A stretch of 13,596 nt of DNA from CAZUDO01 sp964618895 (lineage in GTDB: Bacteria; Desulfobacterota; Binatia; DP-6), in the NCBI GenBank assembly GCA_964618895.1, contig CAZUDO010000089.1, positions 1 to 13,596 of the forward strand. The letters run 5' to 3'. Of the stretch, positions 5,415 to 11,852 are shown piece after piece. The stretch's first letter is position 1, and each line of letters begins with the position of its first letter. Position numbers and translations under genes: made by a program. A model generated the notes under the pieces. That model ran no database searches. It had not been told where the DNA came from and saw nothing but the letters and a program-made list of their open reading frames with translations.

Positions 5415-6755
5415 ATGGCACCAGCGAAATGGATGTGCTGTCTGGCCGCTCTCGTCGGCGCCGCGACGCTGCGGCCCACGCCCGTGGCCGCGGACCCGGT
5501 CGCCGTCGGAGACCTGTTCGTCGATGCGAACGGATTTCCCAACCTCACCGGAACCGTGACCTTCGACGACGCCACCTTCGACGTCTTCGACACGCCAGTG
5601 GATCTCGGCACGGCCGTGGGCACCGTGACCTTCACGGTGCAGATCAGCAACTTCAACCTGACGCGGGGCGGGGACTTCGCGGGCCAGTTCATGAGCGTGG
5701 TCGCGGGGCAGCTCGCCTTCGACGAGGCGGGCAGCTTCATTTGCGGCCCCGGCGGCTGCACGCAGGGGGCGGCGCTGGTCGGCGATTTGTCCAACGTGAC
5801 AGGCACCGCGCTCGCGGGCCTCCCGGGCGGCGTCGTCTACGTCGGCGACGGCGCGGCCCTGGCCACGGGATCCCTTCTCTTCTCCGGTCGGATCGCGCTC
5901 AACGCCTTCCAGCCCGTCGTCACGTCGACCGGGACCAACCAGACCGTCTCGAGCAACACGACCTTCTACGACAGCCAGACGGGCGACACGCTGCCGATTG
6001 CCGTCGACGTCACCTACGCGGACGTGACCACCGGGGGGACCACCGTGGTCACTACCGTCTCCAACGTGGCCGGCCAGCTGGCGGCGAACTTCAGCCTGGG
6101 CGGGCTCCCCGCAGCCTTCTTCGACGTGTCGACCACCGCCACGGTGAGCGGTCCGATCACCGTCTGCACCCACTACCAGGATACGAACGACGATGGGATC
6201 GTGGACGACACCAGCGTCGCCGAGACCAGCCTGGCGCTGCTGCACGAGGTGGGCGGGATCTTCGTCAACGTGACCACCAGCCAGGATACCGCCGGCAACG
6301 TGATCTGCGGCACGGTGCCGAGCCTCTCGCTGTTCGTGGTCGCGGTGCGGACGAACCGTCCGCCCGACTGCAGCGCCGCGGCGCCGAGCCTCCGCGAGCT
6401 CTGGCCGCTGACCGGCCGGCTCGTGGCCGTGGCCGTGACCGGCGTAACCGACCCGGACGGGGACGCGGTGACCACCACCATCACGGGCGTGAGGCAGGAC
6501 GAGCCGCTCAACGGGGGGTCCGACGGCAACACCTGCCCCGATGCGGGCGGCGTCGGCAGCGCCGCCGCCACCCTGCGGGCCGAGCGGAACGGCCACGGCG
6601 ACGGGCGCATGTATCATGTCATGTTCGCGAGCAGCGACGGCCAGGGAGGTGAGTGTACGGGGACGGTGAGCGTCTGCGTGCCGTACAACCAGCGCAAGCG
6701 TCACTTCTGCGTGGACCAGGGACCGCTGGTGGATTCGACGGGGCCCTGCCCCTGA
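5415..6755 (+). CDS. Secreted Cys-rich protein with calcium-loop and Asp-rich C-terminal domain
   Basis: A 446-residue exported protein of unknown function. The ATG at 5415 follows GAGGAGGAG (5403-5411), which begins in the stop codon of the GH5 fusion, so the two genes are surely co-transcribed. Residues 1-27 are a signal peptide ending PTPVAA. Residues 28-245 are Gly/Thr/Val-rich, beta-predicted, with C110/C115. Residues 247-312 carry HYQDTNDDGIVDDTSVAETS, including an EF-hand/dockerin-like DTNDDGIVDD loop (256-265), then LALLHEVGGIFVNVT. Residues 316-425 (PPDCSAAAPSLRELWPL, VTGVTDPDGDAV, ASSDGQGGECTGTVSVCVP) are a module common in large exported proteins of myxobacteria and relatives. The end, CVDQGPLVDSTGPCP, looks like the natural terminus. 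At least eight Cys suggest disulfides. No catalytic motif was seen; a surface, matrix or substrate-binding role beside the hydrolase is inference. Confidence 0.8.
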   Translation: MAPAKWMCCLAALVGAATLRPTPVAADPVAVGDLFVDANGFPNLTGTVTFDDATFDVFDTPVDLGTAVGTVTFTVQISNFNLTRGGDFAGQFMSVVAGQLAFDEAGSFICGPGGCTQGAALVGDLSNVTGTALAGLPGGVVYVGDGAALATGSLLFSGRIALNAFQPVVTSTGTNQTVSSNTTFYDSQTGDTLPIAVDVTYADVTTGGTTVVTTVSNVAGQLAANFSLGGLPAAFFDVSTTATVSGPITVCTHYQDTNDDGIVDDTSVAETSLALLHEVGGIFVNVTTSQDTAGNVICGTVPSLSLFVVAVRTNRPPDCSAAAPSLRELWPLTGRLVAVAVTGVTDPDGDAVTTTITGVRQDEPLNGGSDGNTCPDAGGVGSAAATLRAERNGHGDGRMYHVMFASSDGQGGECTGTVSVCVPYNQRKRHFCVDQGPLVDSTGPCP

Positions 6756-6825
6756 CGAGCGTCGCGAGAACGCCCTGCTTCTGCTCCACGAGGAGAACGG
6801 TGTCTTCGTCAACCGCACCGTGCCG
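6754..6825 (+). pseudogene. Relic of a paralogue of the upstream Cys-rich protein
   Basis: Right at the stop codon of the preceding gene, another frame reads DERRENALLLLHEENGVFVN and then RTVPST. This mirrors residues 270-287 of the upstream protein (ETSLALLHEVGGIFVNVT). In that family the segment precedes the Cys-containing part, so it is out of place after a complete C-terminus. There is no start codon or ribosome binding site, and the similarity fades by about 6825. I infer a leftover of a tandem duplicate that was mostly deleted. A frameshifted extension of the upstream gene is the alternative, but that gene's own ending looks complete. Confidence 0.55.
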
Positions 6826-6860
6826 AGTACCGCACCGCGATCAGGAACACCGCGCGCGCA

Positions 6861-6888
6861 TTCATGGCGGGCCGTCCGGCCCCATGAA
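6861..6888. terminator. Strong hairpin between convergent genes
   Basis: TTCATGG and CCATGAA flank a GC-rich core (GGCC ... GGCC around GTCC), forming a nearly perfect stem of 11 pairs with a small bulge and a tetraloop. It lies between the end of the secreted-protein operon (plus) and the end of the glycerate kinase gene (minus), six bases from the latter's stop. A symmetric hairpin there can serve both directions. There is no T run on either side, so a classic intrinsic terminator is not complete. An RNA-stabilising or Rho-assisted role is possible. Confidence 0.5.
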
Positions 6889-6893
6889 CGGAG

Positions 6894-8225
6894 CTATTGG
6901 CAGGCGGGACGAAGGGCCACGACCAGGTCGGCCACGTTCGTGCCCGTCGGGCCGGTCACGATCAGGTCGCCGGTAGCGGCCAGCACCGGATGGCTGTTGG
7001 TAGCGGCCAGCGCACGGTGCGGATCGAAGCCGCGTGCCCGTGCGCGCGCGCATGTCGTGCCGTCGACGCACGCGCCGGCCGCAGCGGTGGGTCCGTCGAT
7101 GCCGTCCGTCCCGGCGGCGAGCACCACGCCTGCGCCATCTTCGAGCGCGCACGCCGCGGCGAGCGCGAGCTGCTGGCACCGTCCGCCCTGGCCCCCGGGG
7201 ACGACCCGCACCGTCGTCTCCCCACCGGCGACGAGCGCGACCGGTCGGTCACGCGGGAGCGTCTGCAACCGGGCGACCATCTGGCGTCCCGCCGCGGCGG
7301 CGTCTCCCACCATCGGCTCTGGCACCACCTCGACCAGGTAGCCCTGCGCGCGTGCCCGATCCGCCGCGGCCCCGACCGCGTCCCGATTCCCTCCCACGAC
7401 CAGCGTCTGCGCGCGCGCCAGCACGGGGTCGTTCGGCTTCACCGTGTCCTGGCACCCCCCGGCGCGGCCACGCGCCAGGTGCGCTCGCACCGTCGCGGGA
7501 ACATCGCCCGGGTCCAGGTAGACGGCGAGCACCGCGGCGGCGTCTGCAAAGGTGGTCGGATCCGCGACCGTCGGCCCGGAGGCGATGGCCGCCAGGTCGT
7601 CGCCGACGACGTCCGAGAGCACCAGGGTCCAGAGCCCCGATGCGCCCCTGGCTGCCCGGGCGAGTCCCCCGCCCTTCACGCGCGAACAGTGCTTCCGGAC
7701 CGTGTTGAGGGCCGTGATGTCGGTCCCGGCGGCGAGCAGGCGGGCGGTCAGATCGCGCTTGTCGGCGAGCGGCACTGTGGTCGGCGGCGCCACGAGCAGG
7801 GCCGAGGCCCCGCCGCTCAGGAGCACCAGCACCAGGGTCGTGGCGTCCGCCGACGCCACGCAGGCCAGCAGGAGCGCGGTCGCCGCCTCGCCGCGCTCGT
7901 CCGGCAGCGGATGGCTACCCGTCCAGACGTGGAGTGCGCCCGGACCCGGCCCACCCTGATCGTGCGGCACGATGACGCCCCCGCCACGGCACGCCGTCTC
8001 TACGATCGTGGCCGCGGTGCGTGCCATCGCCAACGCCGCCTTGCCGGCCCCGACCACCACTACCGGCCCGGCGTGTCGTGCAGACGGTCGCCCGTCTGCG
8101 CCGAGGAGCACGACGCCGCCACCATCACGAACCAGACGCCGGGCCACGAGAGCCCCGGGCTCGACCACCGCCAGCGCGGCCGCGTGACACGCGCGCGCAT
8201 CGGCACGGAGTGCGGCGAGGGTCAT
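6894..8225 (-). CDS. gckA: Glycerate 2-kinase (GckA / MOFRL family)
   Basis: A 443-residue cytoplasmic kinase that phosphorylates D-glycerate with ATP, giving 2-phosphoglycerate, as in serine-cycle, glyoxylate or sugar-acid catabolism. Family motifs in order: VVVVGAGKAALAMA (55-68), WTGSHPLPDERG (101-112), LLSGGASALL (135-144), NTVRKHCSRVKGGGLARA (174-191), LSDVVGDDLAAIASGPTVAD (203-222), VVGGNRDA (276-283), then the C-terminal MOFRL domain (about 330-440) with LVAGGETTV, GGRCQQLALA, AAGTDGIDGPTAAAGA and SHPVLAATGDLIVTGPTGTN. K61 and K178 are at conserved positions. The ATG at 8225 is chosen because the longer open frame upstream overlaps the divergent gene and is low-complexity arginine-rich sequence. 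No clear Shine-Dalgarno precedes the start. Length matches the family, and it stands alone on its strand. Confidence 0.9.
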   Translation of the reverse strand: MTLAALRADARACHAAALAVVEPGALVARRLVRDGGGVVLLGADGRPSARHAGPVVVVGAGKAALAMARTAATIVETACRGGGVIVPHDQGGPGPGALHVWTGSHPLPDERGEAATALLLACVASADATTLVLVLLSGGASALLVAPPTTVPLADKRDLTARLLAAGTDITALNTVRKHCSRVKGGGLARAARGASGLWTLVLSDVVGDDLAAIASGPTVADPTTFADAAAVLAVYLDPGDVPATVRAHLARGRAGGCQDTVKPNDPVLARAQTLVVGGNRDAVGAAADRARAQGYLVEVVPEPMVGDAAAAGRQMVARLQTLPRDRPVALVAGGETTVRVVPGGQGGRCQQLALAAACALEDGAGVVLAAGTDGIDGPTAAAGACVDGTTCARARARGFDPHRALAATNSHPVLAATGDLIVTGPTGTNVADLVVALRPACQ

Positions 8226-8242
8226 CCCGGGGCGCCGTCCAC

Positions 8243-8272
8243 TGGACGCGGGACGTCGTCCGCGCCTATAAG
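8243..8272 (+). promoter_or_regulatory. Putative promoter of the Yip1-like gene
   Basis: TGGACG (8243-8248, four of six to TTGACA) and TATAAG (8267-8272, five of six to TATAAT) are 18 bases apart in an otherwise GC-rich 56-base divergent gap. A start site about seven bases beyond the -10 box would fall near 8279-8280, within three bases of the ATG at 8282. No Shine-Dalgarno lies upstream of that ATG. Together these suggest a leaderless or nearly leaderless transcript. Confidence 0.5.
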
Positions 8273-8281
8273 CGTCGCGCG

Positions 8282-8803
8282 ATGGCCGACGCCGCCTTCG
8301 AAGCGCACACCGCGTTCGACGCCTTCCCCACCACGTGGCGACGCGTGGTGACCGCGCCGCACGCCTTCTTCGCCGAGCTCCCAGAAACCGGCGGACTCGG
8401 GGCCCCGGCCGCCTTCCTGGCCGCATGCGCGGCGATCGACGCACTCGGCCATCTGCTGGTGGGATGGGGCATCGCCGGTGCGGTCGGCGTGTTCGTGGGG
8501 CACGTGCTGGGTGCGGTGGTCCTGGCCGCGCTGCTGGTCTTGATCGCACAGCACCTGTTCGATGGCCACGGCGGCTTCGAGCCGACCTTCCGGGTGGTGG
8601 CGTACGCGGCCGCCCCGTTGGTGGTGTACTGGGTACCGGTCCTCGGGCGCGCTGCGTGGCTCTATGGCGCGTACCTGATGCTGCGCGGGATCGAGCGCAT
8701 GCAGCGACTCGATGCGACGCGCGCCGTGTTGACGCTGGTCCTGGGTGTGGCCGCCGTGTGGCTGCTGGGCAACGTCCGCGCCGGCGGCGCGGTGTGGTTC
8801 TGA
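8282..8803 (+). CDS. Yip1-family-like integral membrane protein
   Basis: A 173-residue protein with a short soluble N-terminus (FDAFPTTWRRVVTAPHAFFA, 12-31) followed by hydrophobic segments at about 42-60, 62-90, 105-122, 124-136 and 147-164. The layout of WxxVxxxPxxFF before the first membrane segment and a central AYAAAPLVVYWVPVLGR (108-123) with WLYGAYLMLRGIERM (126-140) is typical of bacterial Yip1-domain (PF04893-like) proteins, whose function is not established. The ATG at 8282 gives the family-like start; upstream frame sequence is arginine-rich noise. No Shine-Dalgarno is present and the predicted promoter abuts the start. Its stop lies one base from the stop of the convergent dksA-like gene. 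Confidence 0.75.
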   Translation: MADAAFEAHTAFDAFPTTWRRVVTAPHAFFAELPETGGLGAPAAFLAACAAIDALGHLLVGWGIAGAVGVFVGHVLGAVVLAALLVLIAQHLFDGHGGFEPTFRVVAYAAAPLVVYWVPVLGRAAWLYGAYLMLRGIERMQRLDATRAVLTLVLGVAAVWLLGNVRAGGAVWF

Positions 8804-8804
8804 G

Positions 8805-9230
8805 CTACGAGCCTTCCTCGTCGACGTCACTCGTCCCGAGGCGGCGGTAGGTCCGGTCTTCGTCGGAGCGCTTCATCGACTTGGCTTCCTTCTCGCGCTC
8901 CGCCTGGCAGCCGATACAGAGACGCGTGAATGGAAGGGCCTCGAGGCGGCCTTCGGCGATGTCGGACTCGCAGATCTCGCACGCGCCGTAGCTACCGTCC
9001 TCGACCCGCGCCAGGGCGTCATCGATGGCCTGCAGCTTGTCCCGGTCCCGGTCGGTGAGGATGAGACTGATCTCGCGGTCACGGGCGTCGCTGGCGAGGT
9101 CATAGGTGTCCATGCCCTCGTCCTTGCTCTGCTCGCGTCCCTGGTGCAGCTCGGCCTGCACGGCACGCAGCAGTTGTCCCCGCATGCCGTCGAGCGCCTC
9201 GCGCGCCTTCTTCAAGAACGCCTTCCGCAT
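8805..9230 (-). CDS. dksA: DksA/TraR-family transcription regulator
   Basis: A 141-residue zinc-finger protein of the DksA/TraR family, which binds in the RNA polymerase secondary channel and modulates initiation, often with ppGpp. A long coiled coil (about 5-78) has the tip DTYDLA (41-46), matching the D71-x-x-D74-x-A76 tip of E. coli DksA. RDREISLILTDRDRDKLQAI follows on the return helix. The zinc finger is complete with four cysteines: CEIC (84, 87) and CIGC (105, 108), within YGACEICESDIAEGRLEALP. An acidic tail ends SDVDEEGS. Start ATG at 9230 has GGAGG a suitable distance upstream. It is the last gene of the ftsK-lolA-yajQ-rimO run, 29 bases after rimO. Tip and fingers suggest a working DksA rather than a short TraR-like form. 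Confidence 0.88.
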   Translation of the reverse strand: MRKAFLKKAREALDGMRGQLLRAVQAELHQGREQSKDEGMDTYDLASDARDREISLILTDRDRDKLQAIDDALARVEDGSYGACEICESDIAEGRLEALPFTRLCIGCQAEREKEAKSMKRSDEDRTYRRLGTSDVDEEGS

Positions 9231-9259
9231 GTCCCGTCCGCCTCCGGAGGGCGGCGAAT

Positions 9260-10630
9260 CTATGGTGTCGGCCCCGATGTGTCAACGACGACGACCTCGC
9301 CCGTGAGGTCGTATACCGCCGCATCCGTGATCCGGACCTGGACCAGTTCGCCGGGTGCGGCAGGACCGTGGCACCGGACGACGCCGTCGATGGCCGGCGC
9401 CTGCCGTGCCGTCCGTCCGATCACCCTGCCCTGCCCCTGGGTACGCTCGACGAGGACGGTCACCGTCTCGCCGATCGTCGCCTGTCCGTGCCGCGCCGCC
9501 ACCGCGGCCTGAGCCGCCATCACCCGCGCCCGGCGCGCCGCCTTCTCCTCGGGCGGCACGTCGTCGACCAGCGCGGCCGCGGCGGTGCCCTCCTCGTGCG
9601 AGTACTCGAAGACCCCGACGTGCGCGAACTCGGTCTCGCCGACGAAGTCGATCAGCGCCCGCACGTCGTCCTCGGTCTCGCCCGGAAAGCCGACGATGAA
9701 GCTGGTCCGGAGCGCGATCCCCGGCACCGCCGCGCGAACACGTGCCAGGAGCCGGCGGATCGCCGCGCCGCTCCGTTCGCGGCGCATGGCGCGCAGGAGG
9801 CGGTCGCTGATGTGCTGCAGGGGCATGTCGAGGTACCGGCACACCGCCGGCTCGGTGGCCATGACCTCGAGCAGGTCGTCGGTCACCGACGCGGGGTAGG
9901 CGTACAGGAGCCGGAGCCAGCGGACCTCCGGCACCCGCACCGCGAGCGCCCGCAGGAGCATCGCCAGCGACGTGCCGTCCCGCCGGTCGCGGCCGTAGGC
10001 GGTCAGATCCTGGGCGACCAGGTTGAGCTCGAGCGCCCCCTCGGCGGCCAGCCCCCGGGCCTCGGCGAGCACGTCGTCCAGGGGACGGCTCTCGTGCCGG
10101 CCGCGGATGGTCGGGATGATGCAGAAGCTGCAGGTATGGTCGCAGCCCTCGGACACTTTTACATAGGCCGTCCACCAGGCCCCCAGCCGCACGCGCGTGG
10201 CCAGCTCGCGCGCCGGCAACACGTGCTGCGCGCCGCGGTACACCACCGGGCCGTCGGCGGGCGGCGCTTCGACCGCGTCGGCGATGCGCAGCAGGTCGCC
10301 GGTGCCGACGAACACGTCGACCTCGGGTAGCGCCTCGCGCAGGTCGTCGGCGTAGCGCTGCGCGAGACAGCCCGCCACCACCAGGCGCCGGCCTGCACGT
10401 CCAGCCTTGACGTGTGCCAGCTCGAGAATGGCGTCGATCGACTCGTCCTTGGCGGGCGTGATGAAGCTGCACGTGTTCACGACCAGCACATCGGCGGCCT
10501 CCGGGTCGAGCACCAGCTCGTGCCCCCGGCGCGCGAGCACGCCCAGCATGATCTCGCTGTCGACCTGATTCTTGGGACACCCGAGCGTGGTCAGGTGCAC
10601 GCGGCGGCGTACGGTCGCGGGAGCCTCCAT
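9260..10630 (-). CDS. rimO: Ribosomal protein S12 methylthiotransferase RimO
   Basis: A 456-residue radical-SAM enzyme that methylthiolates the conserved aspartate of ribosomal protein S12 (Asp89 in E. coli numbering). The N-terminal UPF0004 domain has its three cluster cysteines: TLGCPKNQVDSE (C18), VNTCSFI (C54) and AGCLAQR (C88). The radical-SAM motif is CDHTCSFC (C163, C167, C170) in VKVSEGCDHTCSFCIIPTIR. Later motifs include LVAQDLTAYGRD, LYAYPASVTDDLL, RYLDMPLQHISDRLL and RTSFIVGFPGETEDD. A TRAM domain ends the protein (about 385-450). GCPKNQVD and the PLQHI segment favour RimO over MiaB. Start ATG at 10630 lies four bases after the yajQ stop, with the ribosome binding site inside the yajQ end. 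All key residues are present. Confidence 0.96.
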   Translation of the reverse strand: MEAPATVRRRVHLTTLGCPKNQVDSEIMLGVLARRGHELVLDPEAADVLVVNTCSFITPAKDESIDAILELAHVKAGRAGRRLVVAGCLAQRYADDLREALPEVDVFVGTGDLLRIADAVEAPPADGPVVYRGAQHVLPARELATRVRLGAWWTAYVKVSEGCDHTCSFCIIPTIRGRHESRPLDDVLAEARGLAAEGALELNLVAQDLTAYGRDRRDGTSLAMLLRALAVRVPEVRWLRLLYAYPASVTDDLLEVMATEPAVCRYLDMPLQHISDRLLRAMRRERSGAAIRRLLARVRAAVPGIALRTSFIVGFPGETEDDVRALIDFVGETEFAHVGVFEYSHEEGTAAAALVDDVPPEEKAARRARVMAAQAAVAARHGQATIGETVTVLVERTQGQGRVIGRTARQAPAIDGVVRCHGPAAPGELVQVRITDAAVYDLTGEVVVVDTSGPTP

Positions 10631-10634
10631 GGCG

Positions 10635-11120
10635 TCAGTCCCGGAAGTTGGTGAACTGCAGCGCGATGCCGAGATCGTGCCCGCGCAGAAGCTGGACCAC
10701 CGTCTGCAACTCGTCCCGCTTCTTTCCCGTCACGCGCACCTGATCGCCCTGGATGGCGACCTGGACCTTCACCTTGGCCTCCTTCACCAGCTTCACGATC
10801 TCGCGCCCCTTGTCGGTGGTGATGCCCTGCTGCAGGTCCATGCGCTGCTTGGCGCTCCCCGCCGGGCCAGGCTCCACCGGCCCCACCTGCAGCGCCTTCA
10901 GCGGCACCTGGCGGCGCGCCAGCTTCTCGCGCAGGATCTCGCCCAGCGCCCGGACCTTGTAGTCGTCGGCCGACAGCAGATGCAGCGCGTTCTCCTCGCG
11001 CCGGAGCTCGGTCTTGGCGTTCTTGAAGTCGAACCGCTGGCCGATCTCCCGCAGCGTCTGCTGGACGGCGTTGTCGACTTCCTGCAGGTCCACGTGACAG
11101 ACCACATCGAAGGACGGCAT
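10635..11120 (-). CDS. yajQ: YajQ-family nucleotide-binding protein
   Basis: A 161-residue protein of the usual YajQ length. It begins MPSFDVVCHVDLQEVDNAVQ and contains REIGQRFDFKNAKTEL (25-40), the SADDYKVRALGEILREKL block, QGITTDKGREIVKLVKEAKV and QGDQVRVTGKKRDELQTVVQ, ending FTNFRD, all signatures of the family. YajQ proteins have two ferredoxin-like domains and bind nucleotides; some homologues (Xanthomonas) bind cyclic di-GMP and act with a transcription factor. Whether this one does cannot be told. It lies between lolA (nine bases upstream) and rimO (four bases downstream), so it is almost certainly in the same transcript. The ATG at 11120 is the family start. Confidence 0.95.
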   Translation of the reverse strand: MPSFDVVCHVDLQEVDNAVQQTLREIGQRFDFKNAKTELRREENALHLLSADDYKVRALGEILREKLARRQVPLKALQVGPVEPGPAGSAKQRMDLQQGITTDKGREIVKLVKEAKVKVQVAIQGDQVRVTGKKRDELQTVVQLLRGHDLGIALQFTNFRD

Positions 11121-11129
11121 CGGCAGGGC

Positions 11130-11852
11130 TCAATAGGCGGGCGGGCGCACCACGTCGACGCCGGCGGGCGGCGTGAAGTGGAAGAGGCTGGTGTCGAGGG
11201 CGACGTTGCGCCGCTCCGCGGACAACCGGATGCGGGTCGTCGTGCCGAGGGGATCCGTGATCCGTGCTTCGCCGATGGCGGCATCGGGCTTGTGCACCAC
11301 CAGCGTGAGCGTGCCGATGCCTTGATCCTGTCGGGGCACGAGGCGCAGGACCCAGTCGTCGGCGGTCTCCGCCTCGAGCGTCGCCTCGAAGTCCCGCTCA
11401 AGACGCCCCAACCCGGCCAGGAAGCTGACCGGCGTGCGGGCCTGGAAGGCCGCTCCCAGGGGCGCCTTGATCACCTGCTTCTCGGCCGGCTGGTAGATCC
11501 AGAGCGTGTCCCCGTCGCCCACGATGGTCTGCTCGTCGGGGGGCCGGTAGTCCCAGCGCATGCGGTTGGGTTTCTCGAAGGCGAGCGTGCCCTTCGACTG
11601 CAGGCCGCCGGCGAGCGTCGGTGACTCGATCACCTGCTCGAAGTCGGCGGTCAGCGTCTTGGTGGTGTCGTAGCGCTCCTGGAGCTTGTGCAGCACCTGC
11701 GCCGCCACGTCGCCCGTCCCGGCCGATCCGGCGGCGCCGGACAACACCACGACCACCCCGACCACCGCACCGGTGATGCCACGTCGCACGCAACCCACGA
11801 TGACGGGCAAACGCCGGCGGCGCAAGGGGGCCGGTCGCGCGCGGCCGTTCAC
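11130..11852 (-). CDS. lolA: Outer-membrane lipoprotein carrier LolA
   Basis: A 240-residue periplasmic chaperone that takes lipoproteins from LolCDE and passes them to the outer membrane. The GTG start at 11852 overlaps the ftsK stop codon by four bases (GTGA). A basic N-terminus and hydrophobic GITGAVVGVVVVLSGAAGSAG (25-45) form a signal peptide. The rather long arginine-rich n-region means a start a few codons later is possible. The mature part shows LTADFEQVIESPTLAG (67-82), KGTLAFEKPNRMRWDYRPPD (87-106), GDGDTLWIYQPAEKQVIKAPL (112-132) and TPVSFLAGLGRL (140-151), the standard LolA progression. The C-terminal FHFTPPAGVDVVRPP matches the family end. The ftsK-lolA junction is common in proteobacteria and supports the call. 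Confidence 0.93.
   Translation of the reverse strand: MNGRARPAPLRRRRLPVIVGCVRRGITGAVVGVVVVLSGAAGSAGTGDVAAQVLHKLQERYDTTKTLTADFEQVIESPTLAGGLQSKGTLAFEKPNRMRWDYRPPDEQTIVGDGDTLWIYQPAEKQVIKAPLGAAFQARTPVSFLAGLGRLERDFEATLEAETADDWVLRLVPRQDQGIGTLTLVVHKPDAAIGEARITDPLGTTTRIRLSAERRNVALDTSLFHFTPPAGVDVVRPPAY

Noticed and set aside
5412..6818. 468-residue minus-strand frame opposite the Cys-rich protein gene
   Set aside because: His/Arg/Gly-rich antisense shadow; the plus strand has a signal peptide, coupling and family motifs.
8226..8549. Upstream extension of the glycerate kinase
   Set aside because: The added residues are low-complexity Arg/Pro sequence overlapping the divergent Yip1-like gene; the family starts at the ATG at 8225.
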